From positions 3,038,001 to 3,102,000 of the forward strand of contig NW_024104421.1 of NCBI RefSeq assembly GCF_003945595.2: a DNA stretch of 64,000 nucleotides, written 5' to 3'. Under the pieces are notes generated by a model. It was not told the origin of the DNA. It saw nothing but the letters and a program-made list of their open reading frames with translations, and ran no database searches. Positions 12,091 through 27,000 of this stretch are shown one piece after another. This stretch comes from Pipra filicauda. Taxonomy: Eukaryota; Chordata; Aves; Passeriformes; Pipridae. Both the position numbers and the translations under genes were made by a program. Each line of letters begins with the position of its first letter. Position 1 is the stretch's first letter.

Positions 12091-15000
12091 CTAAATGGCA
12101 GAAGAGATAACCAGTGTTTTTAAAAACCTTCAGTATCAGTAAAATCAAGAGATAAGGTTAAGTGTAAGATATCAGTTTACTATCAGCTTGTTCTTTCAAT
12201 TCAAACTCTTCATTTTAAAGTAATAATACTATGCAATCCTTCATCTTGCAAGAGACTCTCAACAAGACCAGTGGATACTGAGCTGTTAGAAGTGCCTCCA
12301 ATCGATACAGTCTCCAGGATTCACAGAAAACAAACTATCCATTTTCTTTTTTACCCACGCATTTTGCAAGGGGGACTGTTTGAAAGCGCAAAAGGTGAGG
12401 ATAGTTCTCATCACTTTAACACACAGACAGGCACTAGTATGCTATTTAGTACATGACAAAGCACCCAAGTGAGATTCTCAAGTCCTATCATAAAAATCCT
12501 TGTGCTTTCAAGATTATCTCAAAATAAAGTGAAATTTTAACAATAAGCTTGATTCCCTCTGCAAACTGTACATATGTATAATCCTAAGAACAGCCTGACC
12601 AGAAGCTACACTGAAGTAGAAACTGGAACACAAAGGCAAGGCTCGCAGACAGTTTAGGCCAACCAATATATATTTAGAAATCAGAACCTACACCTTTATC
12701 CTGATAAACTGATTTTAAGACAGACAAAATACTGAATCAATAGAGCAAGTAACACTTGCTTAAAAAGTGCATGTTAACAAGAATGCTAAGACCTAGCAAT
12801 CCCAAGTGTTGCTGCTCTTTTATTTTAGCCAGAAGTGAGGCAGTATATACTCTTTTGTCCAATCATAATAGTAAAATATACACATCAGGTGACATGTGGC
12901 TGATATTTAGAAGGTCTTGGCAGTACAAAAAATTTAAGTCACTCTTTCAAGCTGGTGTAATTGTTCCATTGGTTCAGTAAAGACAGTTGAGTCACCCGTG
13001 TCTCTTCAGTGAGGCTTTTTCAGTGACTCAAATTAAAAAATTCAATCACTTCAAATGGAGCAAATTTTGAAACTTCAAAATAGATTCCCTTACTCCTTGG
13101 AGCTTCAGTTGAGTTTTGTAAGAACTTGAGAAGGATTAAAGGAGTTTTACTACAGACACTTTGCAGAAGAAAATATAAGCCATGTTAAAAATGTGCAACA
13201 TGGAATCTACACAGTCACAACAGCAAATGTGATTAAGAAGAACACCATGTTTGGGTATACCCTATATAATATTTAAGAGCCTATTTTTATTTGTTGTGGA
13301 CTTTTGAGTTTGGCTGTGGTCCATATGTTGAGATACAGGTAAAAGGGAGCCCAAGGGGTCTACAGATCTTGTTCTTCAACAGGCTACACAACGAGAGCTC
13401 GGTTTCAAACCACTGCACACTCCATGGCCTGTGTTTTGCCTTCTATCTGAGCAGCAGACTCTGCTTCAGAAAAAGTGCATGTGCAAGGGGCAGACAGGAG
13501 AAACCCTGTAAAGGAGTTAGATCACCTTCTATTTCAAAGCAAGCTCAAAGTCTACTGTTGACCATGTTCCACTTTAGATCAATGTAGAAATATGGTGTTA
13601 CTAAAGAGGTCAGCTGGGCTCCTTATAGACTACCAGACAAAGCAAACAAAAGACCACTTAACACGGTGTTTCATTTACAATATCAGATGAAATACATTCA
13701 AAACCAGGGAATTGGCGAGCTGTTCTTGAACAGAAATAATTACCCAAGATGCATATTTCATAGCTGGATGTGCAGTGCCAAGGTATCAGAGCATTCACTG
13801 CACTACTAATGAACTAAAGCAGGTAGAATAAAAACAATTGCATTGACACACAGAGCACAACAGGATATGCCTCTACCTAGAAAGCATATAAGATTTTTAA
13901 ATTCATCTCATTGAATCACAAGGAAGGACACAATAGAGTCAGGTGTTATTTAATGTCAGGCATTGCCATAAGATTTCAAGGCTGTTAGAGTTTCATTACA
14001 TAGCAGGAAAATCCAGGGCTTGTCTCCGCTCGCTAAAAAATCTCCTAGTTGCAAACCAGCCAAAAGGAAGCTGGTGAGTAATATGACTCTGATATGTGAA
14101 AGGGAAAGCTGAAAGAAACAAGAAATGGGAAATAGTTAATTCACATCCCTCAGATTTTGAAACTGAAGAAAAAGAGCTCTCAGAATCATACAGGCTAAGC
14201 AGATTTCCTCGATGAAGCAGGCAATCAACTGGCAGACAAACTTAGTTTTTAAGGCTAAGCAAATTGTACACAGCACCACTCATGGGATACATATTTATTT
14301 TCAGACTAGTTCCAGATGCAGTTTTTCTCTCTAGCATCTATTTGACCTCCCTAGCCTAAGGCATACTGGAAAGGAAAAAATAAATGGAAAATTACTCTAA
14401 TTATTCTCCAACTCCAGCTCTTCTTTACTGACCCATTAGAGTGGATAAGAAAGATGTGGGTGTTTTCCACTAAAGGCAATCTTGCTGATCCCTCTCCATT
14501 GTGTTGTTATCACGCTGACTAGACCGTGTGGTCCTGAAAATAAACAGCTGCTGCATCTTAATGAAGACCTTTACGCAATTTGGAAACGTGTCAAGAGTCT
14601 TCATTATTATTGCTTATTAGTTAGGTTCCACATGAGGATTCAAGTCCATGCATTTTGACTTTGATGTGCCAGCAAAGTTAAGGATCCCACTTCTGGTAGT
14701 TTTATAGGTTTTGCTTCTACCATGATCAGCAGCCCCATAATAAAGTGCTTTGTCTCAAATTCATTTCAAATGATGAGTCAGTAGTGACAGATTTATATTA
14801 ACAAATATTACAAATATTGATTACTGATAAGGATCTATCCGTTTTATGAAGTTCAGAGGCTGCAGACAATATCTGTACTAAACGACTAATGGCAGTGACA
14901 AATGACTTTTCTAGAGGCAGTTTGTAGAAATAGCTTGAATTTAAGAGTGAAGCTCACACAGCTTCAAGGAAAGTACATTCAAGAACTGAGCAAAATATTT

Positions 15001-16379
15001 TCGAGGACAGCACAGCCAAAATTTCAGGGAGAATGAAATTCTACCCTATAATCTAAATGCTTCATGTTATTTCTTAGGAAGCAAGGAGAACAGTACATAT
15101 TGAACTCGTGAGACATCACACTGAAATTTCACCTGTGGCATTCATTTCTCCCCCACCACAAAACTTTGCTGTAACCTGAGAGCTGCACTTACTGGATTTT
15201 CTGTTTTCTTTTTGCAATGTAGCAGTTAAAATACTTCACTAAATTTCCCCATTACAAATAAAGTTTCACGCTACCTTAATCACTGGAATCATATTTGTTT
15301 ACATGGTTATTAAGTTAGAAGTTGACCAGAACTAGGAAATGGAAATTCAGCCCCCACCCAAATGCAATAACTCACTAAGCACTGTGATCCACAGCATCAT
15401 CACCCTCCTAATCCCTACCATCCTTCAGTAAGAATTTGTATTGTTGACTGTGTCCAGCTGGTGCACAGAATTCTGCTCTCCCAAGTACTTCTGTGCTATG
15501 GATCAAGAGTTTAAGCATTTGGAGAATAATTAAACAGAAAAGGCCGTATAAGTGAACAAATTTGATTACAAAGTCTTTGGGAGAGACTTTCATTTTTGCA
15601 AAAATGAGAATTTGCAGAACTGAAACAGATGCAGAAACAACAGAAGCACGGGTCTCAAAAATCAGAGCTAAGTCACAGAAGTAACAGGTAAGGTTGCTAT
15701 ATAACTGGAAATGAACCACATTGCACAAAGTACTTGACATTGTAAGACTACAACTAAATCACCAAAATCATTATTAAAATATACAGCAATGACCATTAAT
15801 AACTTTATAAGTGGCATTTGCATTCTAATACTATCTGTCAAACCACCTATTAACCATCTCCAAAGCATCATTAGAAAAACCCAGCTAAGCAGTGACCGTT
15901 TGATATGAGATGTGGGCAAGTTAATGACACAGTGGAATCACAACTTACGAGCCTTTTTGACTCCATGTAGTTAGCCACATATTTATTGTATAGGAAGTTG
16001 TGTTTAGTTAATTCTTTAAATGAAAATAGACCTATCCTAATGTGGGGTGTCACCATTCGCTTTTTCCATCACTTTAAAAACATCAGAATCCTAAAAATGC
16101 AAACCTTGAAACTGTGCTGCACAGCTGTATTTTTCCCCAAAGCAGAGGGAGAGATGGGTACAGCAAAAGATAAGACTGGCTAAATCATAATGTCTTAATT
16201 GAATTCAGAAAGAAAGCAAACAGAAAGTAGGAAACTGGTCACACTACTAAGATCGTGTGTGTATTCCAGCACACAGGAAAACAGCTATAAAATATTCAAG
16301 TGGGAGGTGTCCAAAGGAGAAGCATGAAGAATAACACCAAAAAAAAAAAAAAGTCAGTGTATGAGATCATCTGTTAATA

Positions 16380-17640
16380 AGGGGAAGAGTGTGGAAAACA
16401 TTGATCCATTAACCAATGGAAAAAGGAGAGCATTTTATAGATGATTGCAAGAAGGATTAAGTGTTACATGACCTTTTTGCATCAATTTTACAAAAGAAAA
16501 TCCATCAAGAGCTGTAGACTAACACAAATAATCCCCAAACCAAAACAGGTATTATTTCCAGCTGTAAGATTGGAATGAAGACAGGAGAGTTCTCAGAGGA
16601 CCGAGAAAGGGTGAATGGAGTTTAAAAAAGTGGAAGGGAGGCATTAAATCCAGTTTAACTTCAGTTAAAAAAAAAAACAAAAAAAGAAATCTGGAATAAG
16701 TAAAATAAACAGGTGTCTCCAAGTACCTGGAGGAGAGGTAGAAAAAGAGCAAGTGACATAAATCCTTCATGAATACATCGTGTCAAAGAAAATCGGTTTC
16801 TTCCAGAACTGAGTAACAGAATTCACAGGCAAGATGGAAGCAGCAGGGTCCCTGTCTCCTGACTTTACTAATAGTTTTATGAGGTCTTGTATGATAATTT
16901 CATAAGAATACTAGGTGCTAGGGAGGTATGAGCAAGAATAAAATTGCTATAACGTGAGTACAAAACCAGTGGATGCCTGAGAGCAGCAATCACTGGTACA
17001 CAGTCTAAACTGGAGGATGTGTCACACAGAGGTACCCAAGTGCCTGCCCTGGATCTGATTCTGTTCAATGTTTTGATTTTGTTCAATTAATGATCTGGAT
17101 GATTAAACAGTGAACAGTGTTACTAAAGCAGGTAACTGTGAAGCTGAGAGGTAAAGCAAATACACTGAAGGACAGAATTTGAATTTAAAATGAACATCAA
17201 TTGAAGTAAAAGTCTTTAAAACAGAGTGGAGTTCAGCAGAGACAAATGCAAAGTATTTAAGCAAAATGAATCATCTGCCCAAATTATTTTCAGAAAAGCC
17301 TTGGAGGTTTATAATGGATCTGCAACATAACAGAGGTTGATATTGTCACACTGCCTTCTTCCCATCAAAATGCAACCATCACAATGTAGTATATAAACAG
17401 GGATAAAATCTACCCAACACTACAAGGAATCCTTCTCTTCAGCTCAGCATTGGCAGGGCTTCAGCTGAAATACAGGGAGCAGTTTTGGGTTCCCACACTC
17501 TGAGACAGACACAGCTCAGTTTAGGCTGCCCAAAGCAAGCAAGACCAGACAAAGGCCTAAAAAATATGAGCTATGAGGCAAAGTCACAGAAATGGGAGTG
17601 ACAGAACTCAGACTGCTGTTCCTGAGGATGTGAGGGGGAG
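16380..17640 (+). mobile_element. Degenerate CR1 LINE, middle part of ORF2
   Basis: Pieces of CR1 reverse transcriptase sequence are recognisable in order: a region near 16560-16640 resembling 'gaggactggagaaaggtgaat', the block around 17020-17100 resembling 'cacagaggta..ctggatctgattctgttcaa', and 'ttcagcagagacaaatgcaaagt' near 17230-17255. A downstream segment near 17460-17640 matches the part preceding the CR1 3' end. The reading frame is destroyed by indels and stops, and the typical tail repeat is not seen. Limits are approximate. Confidence 0.75.
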
Positions 17641-17677
17641 GATGATACAGTAACAGTCTTTAATGTATTTTAACAGC

Positions 17678-17745
17678 CTTTATATGTATTTTATATATAC
17701 ACATATTATATATCTGGTTTCTAGATACATATGTATGTATGTTTT
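17678..17745. repeat. TATATG/TATA-rich low-complexity repeat
   Basis: Imperfect runs of tatatgtat, tatatataca and tatgtatg. It directly follows the degenerate CR1. Confidence 0.7.
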
Positions 17746-20700
17746 ATTTCAAAGAACAGAAAGGGAATATCTATCACCACGCTCACAGGGTATAAGCAGA
17801 AGCAATGATTTTTTGCAGTAAGAAAAATTCAGGATGTACCTCCCACACTCTAAGTCTTTTAGACCAGGCCAGAAAAACATGTATCTGGAATCACACACTC
17901 GAGGCAAGATTTATAGTGAGTAGTAGTTTCTTTTGTTAGTTTAGAGCAAGTTTGACACGAAGGAAGGCCTTTGTACAGAAAGATTATATGTTTATTCATC
18001 AGTTAATCTATCAAAAAAGACCTATCTGAGTAAACCCAGGTTCACTCAAACCTTTAGATCATCACAGCAACATCAGCACCTCATAAGACTTTATGTGCAT
18101 GCTCATCTCTCCACGATGGGGAGAAGGTGAGGACCTTCAGCTCAAACAGCTTGGAGCTCTCTTTCTTTGCTTTTAAAACATCACTCTGCAAATATTAAAA
18201 GTCTAAAAGCCTTTCAGCATTTCAAGAAAACAACAACAAGTCACACACGGAGTTTAAAATCTCGACATGAAATAAACCCATTTAGTTGTATGAGTAGCAG
18301 GTTTTTTTCCAGAAACCTCCATTAAATTTTCAGTTGACATGCCTGGAAATTTCCCCTAGTGAATGCAAGGCTGCACACATGGAAATCCCTCAAGCTTTAA
18401 AACATGATTTGGATATTTTTCCTTATTAGCCCCTTGTAAAAAAGTTGACAAGACATTATTTCTGACAACTATCTGCTAAAGTAACACTAGGGGTTTTTTC
18501 ACAAAAACAAGTGTTTTTCTGAAGGCAGTTTATAATTAGAGATACGAATTATAATGTAAGTTGGATTGCAACCCGAACTATGCCTTTTTCCATAACAAAA
18601 TTTATAATGGAGACACACACTTTTAAACATCACATCAGACTAAAACTCAGTGTGTAGTTGTTAGCCCAGATAAGAGAGTTAAAGAATTTTTCCTGTAAAT
18701 TGTTTTGGGGTTTCAGAACACACACACTCACGGAGAAGATACGTGATTTAAGATGGTTTGTTTGCCATAGTTGAGACTAAACAGTTTTAAAAATCTAAAC
18801 AACAACAACAAAAAAACCTTATTCAAGAACCATGCTTTGCACGCTTTGCAACTGGATCTTTGTTTTCCTTTATCTCCCTCCTCAAAACAGAGGTGGGGTT
18901 TTTCCCTTCATGCTATTAACAGAAGAAGCAATGAACTTCTAGGAGGGTGGAAAAAAAAGTCCATTTCAACGAAGAGCCCAAGTGCACAAGCTCCTCTCAC
19001 TCCCAGTATTGAATGCCTCCAAGTTAAATATTTACGCTTGAAAATTAACTACTGACACTGCATGGTAAATTCCTGTAACTTTGCCAACACTATTTAGATT
19101 TTGAATTTTCTGAGATTCTACGTTGGTAGAACATCCAGCACAAGGGGTTCCTGGCTCATGAATAAGGCCCAGCAAGAATACAAGCAGTAATAATTCACTA
19201 TCAACACTGGAATAAACCACAGGACAACTCTTCCCTTAACATCACCACGTACATAGTTCTCTCCATGCAAATATACTTTATTTCAGAGCATGTTGCAAAC
19301 TCACTGCTTCCTAATAAGATATTCCTCCATGTGCACTGAGATAAATTTTCAAGATTTCCCTTACTTTTCTACCTGAAAATGCTATGGTTTTCAATGAACA
19401 TAGTTCAGGTGTTTGGGGTGGGTTGTGTTTTTTTGCTTTGGGGTTTTTGTTTTTTTTGGTGGGGGGAGTACTGGGAGAGGGGGCACTGTTTGTGCTGCAT
19501 TAGTTTTAATTTTTTTAATAAAAGACACAACCAAAAGCAAATTATATTCCTATTTACTGATAAATTTGGGGTTTTACAGTTCAGTGTACATTAACAAAAA
19601 AGATAGAACCCATGCCTCTCCCCATTCTAATTAGCAGGTGATCAGAAATTATCGTCTAAGATTTCATCACTTGAGCGTTTCTAAAATTTTCACTTTCCAT
19701 TTTGAACCAATGTAAGTAAAGCAACAGTCTGTTCTGCCTCCTTCCCCAGAGCCATCTTGCCAAACCAGAAGAATCGAGAAAGCCCAAAGTTTGAAAAGTC
19801 TCAGCAGTCACAAAAATCTAGTTTTGGATTTTTCCTCTTCTGTAATTACGGATTCAAGAGAACTAGACTGGGAAGTAAGGTCTCTTTTTTTTTTTTCTCC
19901 AGAGAGGAAGAAGAAGTGAAAAAAGCATGAAGTCTACTAAATTATAAGCCCTAAGGTAAGCATGTAATATGAAAAGTTTGAGCCAGAGAAGTCTGTAATA
20001 CAACTCAGTTGAATTACAAATTCTATTACGAGATAAATTTCTTAGGGTGAAGAGGTGTTTAGAGGGCAATTTCCTTCAAAACACTTGCCTTTTTTTTTTT
20101 TTTTTTCCTTTTGTGGCTTTCAAGCTACAAGAAAACACGAAAACTCCCACAGAATCCTTTTTGGTGTCTTGAGATGAGTTTCTGGTGGCACCCAGATTAA
20201 GCTCTCAGAAGTCAAACCAGGGAACACTTTCCTTCAACCACAGCTCACTGAAACATTCATACAACTCAAAAATAGTAACAGAGGACTAGGGACATAAAGA
20301 TCTTTTTTACCAGTAACAGTATTAGTATTTGTCTCAAATATGCCTGAGAGAACCCAATCAGCCGTGTGTTTGAAGGAATGGCTAAGCAAGGGTTTTTACA
20401 TAAAACAGTAGCTCTGCTCTGATAATGCAGTCTCCAGCAGAGCACAAAGCATAAATGGCATATAAATTAAAAGCCCAACTTGAGGCAGTTATAGATGCAC
20501 ATCGCATGGTATAATGCATCAATACATCTTTTTAAAGGGGGGTACCCAATTTTTAGGGTACCTGTCAGCACAAAACCTTTGCAGCAACATGCTAGTTTCT
20601 TGAAGGAGCAACATGTTTCTTGGGCAAGCTCCAGGCATAGATCCTCAAATGGAAACACCAAGAGAGAGCTTTCTTGTTTAAATGTATTTTTTTCCACCAT

Positions 20701-21577
20701 TTGTCTAAGTTATTGTTACTACTATTACAGATCCTGGGATCAAGCACAACTTTGGGAAAACTTCCTTGGCTTCAGTAAAATTCCTCTGATATAAACTGCA
20801 ACTCAATAGGTTGGATTCTTCTGACAAGCTTGTCATCTTAACTGCTCACCATTTTCTTATTGGTGAATGATTACTTTTCATATGGTGAGTAATCTAAATA
20901 TAACTTCTTTGCAGAAATTAAGCTCTTGCACTTTAAAAATAATCTTCACTGTATTAGATGGTCTCCAGATTCCTTGCCTGAGAATTCAGAGTGGGATAAA
21001 AATGAATACAGAAACCTGTTCATGTGATTTGCCTCACCCTACCTGAACCATTTAAAAAAAGGGATCTTGTCTAAACTCTCTCTATGGTCAGTGCAGAGGA
21101 TCATTTTTTCTATCCTTAAGACAGATGTCTGAAATACAAGTGAAACCAGCTGCTCAAAGTGCCAATCTTCAGACTGTACAGAAGTAACCTAAAACATGAG
21201 TTTAATTGCACAACAAATTTAAGTGGATTAAATGAGATGATTCCCATTTATTTGTGGGGAGCACATGCATGCACATGTGCTTGTGAACAAGGTAGAGAGA
21301 AGCTCTGCAGCTGCTTTTAACCCAGTTCTGTAGCTGCTTGTGGCCCAAAACATGTGACAATTCGGGAAATGTGTACGAGTGTATGATATCTAAACAATTC
21401 AAAGCCTGCAATTTCAATATCCTCATCCCAGAAAAATCAATCACAATTCTTCCACAACTCATAGTATTCTCAGTCCAAAAATAGCAGCCTGTTCTCAGTT
21501 ACATCAGATGATGACTAAAAAGCACAAAGGGATCTCTACATAGGTCTCTATCTGAGTTACTGACAAAAATTTCAATA

Positions 21578-21623
21578 GACACACACACACACACCCTCCA
21601 ACACACACACACAAAAAAAAAAA
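21578..21623. repeat. Interrupted (CA)n microsatellite with A-run
   Basis: Two CA runs are separated by 'ccctccaa' and followed by A11. Confidence 0.95.
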
Positions 21624-21904
21624 GAAATCAAACTTTAGCATCCAGATCTAAATGGAGATCAGCCCTGACAAACAAGAGACAGTGCAAATTCTAACAGGCT
21701 GAAGGCTTTTGCTTCCTCTTTGTGTTTGTGGAGTCAGTGTTCAGCTGCACAAACCCAGGCAGCAGGCAGAGTTTGCTGGAAAGAGCTCAGCAAGCATGCA
21801 AAAGCAGAGTGTATATCCAAACTTCCTATACAAGCCATAAGTACTCCCTGCCAGCCTTCCCTCCCAGTGATGATACCCACGTCAGGAAGCCATTAATCTG
21901 CATT

Positions 21905-22010
21905 ATGATACAATAACTCAGGTTTAAAGGGACCTCTGAAGGCCATCTGGTCCACATCCTCCTCCTTTTTAGCCTCTCATTCAAAGGGGTCACATTTCCT
22001 CAAGCTCTTT
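21905..22010 (-). mobile_element. Short CR1 3'-end fragment, minus orientation
   Basis: The plus strand reads 'aaagggacctctgaaggccatctggtcc', the reverse complement of the CR1 segment 'ggactagatgaccttcagaggtccctt'. The element is in the same orientation as CACNA1C. The tail octamer is not intact. Confidence 0.6.
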
Positions 22011-22137
22011 GGCTATTCAGTGTCATACTTTGCACTATTAGTGCTATCTCTGAGTCCACGTGTAGGGCTGTAAGAACTGACCACAGTAGGCACCCAAATC
22101 AAAGATTCATTCAGGCACTGGGCATACAAATTAGAAG

Positions 22138-22188
22138 AATCTATCTATCTATCAATACATCTATCTATAAATATATAATCTCTCTAAT
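22138..22188. repeat. Imperfect (ATCT)n microsatellite
   Basis: Tetranucleotide ATCT units with several interruptions, grading into TATA-rich sequence. Confidence 0.85.
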
Positions 22189-23969
22189 TTTCAGAGATGC
22201 ATTATACTCGGTGAAAACCAGACATCTGTAAATTATATCACGAGCACCCACGCAAAACAGTTGCTTGAAAACTATTTGTTGCTTTTCATAAAGGCACAAA
22301 TTTATTTTAAACTGCATTTATCTAATTTTAGGTTATGTCTGCAATATCCTAATAAAGATGCACTCCCTTCTTGAAATGCAGGCAGTTTCAAAGGAAAAGG
22401 TATTATAAGATATTTCAAGTGTCAAAACTGACTTTGATTTCAGCTATTAATCTTAGTGTTCTAAAAAACACATTTTTCTATTTTTAAAATGCATTTTTTT
22501 TCTTCCCCTGCTGCTTGGAGTAAGACCAACAAAACATCAGAAAAAGCAACTGAAGAGGTAAGTTTTGAAATGAACTACACAAAGAGTTATATCAAATCCT
22601 AAGAATTAAGTGAAAACAGAAAAGTTTGGTGTTTCTCCTGATTTCAGTCATCTAATGTTCTTATTTTTGCATAATTTTATACAAAATCAAAGTATTCAAA
22701 CAGGGGGGTTCTTTGTAACTTGGTATCATTAAGGTACTAGAAAGAGATCATGCAAAACAATGGCAAAATTTGAACTGAGGGAAGAACAAAAGCTTCTTCC
22801 ATTCTATCTATTTTCTTTCATTCACAAAATCTCAAGGAAATGCTCCATATATAAAATGCTCTGCAAAGCAGGGAAAAGGAAGGCCTTGTGTACTCCCCTT
22901 AAAACAAAACCACAGAAAATTACTAACCACATGAATGTAAACCATGTTATACAACAAAGGAAAACAGTGGCTTGGTTCAATGTCAGGGTGATAATAAAAG
23001 ACAATTAAAAGAAAAAAAAAAAACCAAACAAAACCATTCCTTTACTCAAACTAGACCTTTGTGATCTAGAGGTATTAAAGTATTAACAGATGTAGAGTCA
23101 TATTTTTATAGCACTTTGCATAGAGAAAAATAATTTTCATGAGTTGTTTGGTACCTAAGGTAACACATTCTATCTCCAATACACAGACATTTCCCTATCA
23201 TGTTTTTATTTACTGGTATCTTCTTGCTGGATATTCCAAGTCTGAATATTAAGCACATGTAATATGCAGATGCAAAAACAAGCACTCTTGACTTGCTCTG
23301 CTAGTTAAGAGCATTTCCAAGCTAAATAAGGCACTAAATCAGAAGATTGCAACTGCAGAAAAAGGAGGTGGGGAGGGGGGTGGATAATAAAAGGGGGAAA
23401 ATTTGCAAGAGAATCTTTGTAAGCACCTGTATGAGGAAAACCAGCATCTGGTTTACATCTCAGGCTGAACACTATAACATGAAACCCCAAAATAGTTCTT
23501 ATGTCACTGGTTGACTATACAAACATTGTTAAGCAGCTTCTCTGTGACCTTTTCTACAGCAGATGCAGACAAATGTTTGAGACAGTCTTTATAGATTCTT
23601 TCTAAAAATAAGAACTCCTGCTTATATAAAAGCGAATTCATTGATCATTACTGAATTTACACATAGCAGAGCTAAGGTGGCACGAGCAGATCCACACCAG
23701 GTTTGTAGACCACTTGCTTAGAACTCAGTAGGCACTATTTTAGAACTGCCATTGAGTTACTGCTCCAGCTGCTGCTTCAGCTCTGCCTTCAGAGTTTTCA
23801 GATCACACCAAAGATGGTGAAAGCTGAGGCTTTTGTGTTCCTTTCTTGGGAAGTGCTGTGCACTTTGCAGGATCAACATCACAAAAGAAGCAAGGCATTT
23901 CCTATAAACCATTGACTCTGATAGCATAGGAACACTGGCCAAGAGATTCTCAGTTTCTACTTCTCATTA

Positions 23970-24049
23970 GAAAACAACAACAATAAACAAACAAACAAAA
24001 ACACACACACAAAAAAAACCCACCAAACACCCCAAACCAACCAACAAAA
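23970..24049. repeat. A/C-rich (CAA/CAAA/CA) tract
   Basis: Low-complexity run of CAA, CAAA and CA units followed by C-interrupted A blocks. It is similar in composition to the tract at 11174-11313 and becomes T/G-rich in CACNA1C RNA. Confidence 0.85.
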
Positions 24050-27000
24050 GCATAACAGAAAACCCTAAAACATCCAGCCTATTTACAAGGCTTAAGCATC
24101 TCTCATTACCTCTGGAGTTTGCCATCAGTACTGTGCCCTCCCTCTTTGGAGGCAGAGTGTGCACACAGGTTTAACTCCTCTTTCATGACTGAGCTGGTCT
24201 GTCCTGAGTGCCAGTTGTTGGCTCTAAGTAATGGTCAGAGTGAACCAACACACAGACAACGTGGCCCTGACTGAGTTTCCACCTCCATGTGAGCCTGAAG
24301 TCCAGGGAATGTGGTTGTACAGAGCATTACTCTGGAACACACCACTACAGGTCCCAGTTCTAGAATCCACACCTCGAAAAGAGTAATGAAATAGTTTAAA
24401 GAACTGAAAAAAAAAGGTATAAGACAATGTAGAGTAGGATAATATCTTCGATGAAAGACTAAAAATATCTGAATCATTTAGTCTTATACAAAGAGAATCA
24501 AAAAAAAAATTCATGTGAATTCATCAGCATGAGCACACAAAAGATTTTTGACACCCCATGACCCTTTTAACTTACTGGAATAACCCTTATTATATTCAAT
24601 ATTTGGTAGCTGTAACTAAGCAAACTCAGATGTCTAATAGGGTACACACAGGTAACTGTGAGGAGGCCTAACCAGAGAAATTTAACTGTGAAATGTCAGG
24701 GATCACTTCCACTTTATCTCCCCAGATCAGGTCTGTGTAATTTTCTCATGTCCCTTTTGGTGATCAAATGGGAGGATTCAGAAACTGCTGTGAGAGATTC
24801 CTCAGCTTGGCAGATGTCCTCAAAAATCTGTTCTCCACAGACAGCCCAAGGACAGCAGGAAACAAAGCTATTAGGATGATATTTAAAATACATCAGTCAG
24901 AAGCATCCCTGTAAAAAAGGTATTTTTTGCAACATATTGAGGCTTGTAGTGGGATAAATGGAATATTTTCACATGTAGACCGGGGATCCCCATTGTTATC
25001 CCTATTTCAAGTTATTTGTAGCACAATGGCTTGATCAGACAAGTAGCATTACAAAAACAGCTACGTTTTTTTAAGTAAATTACTCCCACTTAAATCTATA
25101 CATTTCCTGAAACATTCTCTTGTCTCAAGTTTTGAGTCATTGTATCATTACCAGGCACAGGCAGTAAATGAGCATTCAAAAGCAAATGGTGAGACCATGA
25201 CAGAAAACATCATAGACAACCCTATGCAAAATTACAGAATAGCTTTCCATAGAGGCAAAGCATATGTTTGATTTCTACAGAAAGATTAAACTGCAAGCCA
25301 CCAATGGGAAATACTACATTTAAAGGTTGTTGCTTCATTGAAAAAAACCCCCTCACTTCCTATTTTCAAAATTCAGCTTTCAAAACTGAGTCCACAAAGT
25401 TCAATTATTTCATCAGCACCTCATGAGAAGGGCAAGCGTTGCTTTGAGCTGATCTGCCCCATCACAGATGACAATCCCTGTGAGCAAAATTACTCACTGG
25501 TGCTCTTCAGGAAGCTGGAATAGGTGCTTCACATATCCCAGCTGCCATAGCCCAGCCTTTCTCCCAGGGCACAGCAGGTGTTTGTTCACTGTGGAGCTTA
25601 TGCAAAGGGCAGCATGAGAGAGTCAAGGCTGCAAATTCTGGGAATAGAGGCTCTGAAGAGATATCGGGATGATGCATAAAGACTTTGTATCCCTGCTCGT
25701 GGCAGAGAGAGGAAGAAATTTTGAAAAGATACATGTTTTTCAAGATAATATAGTAGTATAAAGATATAAAGAAAGTGTGTGTGCCACCCTTTATTTATGG
25801 TGATAAAAACTTGCCCTGCCAAGACAAGTTAACCTTTTTTTCTGATGTCACCAGAATGGAGTACCATCGTATTCCTCCTCTGCCTGCATCCCAGAGGGAC
25901 AAGGGCTCTCTCTCTGGTTGAAATCACAGATCCAGCACATTCTGGGCTCTGGTAGGCAGAAGCTCATCTGCCAACATGTCCAAAGTTGGACAAAGTTGCC
26001 AAGCTAGCAAGACCAAATGAATTTTGCACCTCAGTTTACCTTCTCTTTGAGACCCTGCTAGTATATAAGTTTGCAATGACTCAAAAATGACATGATCAAA
26101 ATCAGGCATGCTGTATTTGTTCACCCCAAAGCACAACACACACAAATCAAAGAATTACTGCAGAGAACCCTCTCTACATTCCTATTACCTAACTATTAAT
26201 CTTTCCTTGTGAATGTGGTACATTCCAGCCAGCTCAGCTACCCACACTGGCTAATTAGGAGGAGAAGACTGAACTGATGATAGCACAGTTCCTCTGATGC
26301 TCTGTCTTCTGGCACAATTGCCATCCCTCTCTGACACTGCCTGGAAAGTCCCATCTCCATCCTGAAGCTACCTGGTTTGCATTCACGAAATTTCCCACTC
26401 CTAAGCATAGTCTTGGGAATAATTAATTTTTTTGACCCTAGACAGAAACAATGATATTCCTCAACAAGCAGCTTCTGTGCATTTCCAACAGGGGTTTTAC
26501 CCAAGTTATTGTTTTTCTTACCATGCTTTTCTTGGCCAATTTCTTTTATTTAACAGCATCCACTGAGGCAGGAGGCACACCTTCAATGTATTTGCATTCA
26601 TACAGGTCACCTGAGAGACAGGTGACTTACTAAAGCCTAATACAGGCATATAACTGCTTTCTTGACACTGTGCTTCTGTTGCTGACAACCAAAATTAAAA
26701 ATCAACACATAGGCATAAGGTGGAATTTATTCCATTAGTTTTAGCAATCTAAAAATCTGACATTTAGTCTAACTTTGTCATCAAAGCTTTAGCTATATAG
26801 TCAAGGCAGAGTTAAGTAGCTCCAAAAAAATCCAGCCTACTCCACTATTTTAGATACCTGTAATGTTCTGTGGCCATGGTTGCCTTCCTCTCCACTGACT
26901 ACACACCAGCTCTAAATAATTAGCTCCAACTAGGCAATTTAAACACCTACAGTGAGGTAAAACAAAATCTACACCAAATGATTAGTTTTACTATATGAAG

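Noticed and set aside
25930..26060. Possible antisense MIR fragment
   Set aside because: Only a short 'cacctcagtttacc' resembles MIR; flanks do not follow its order.
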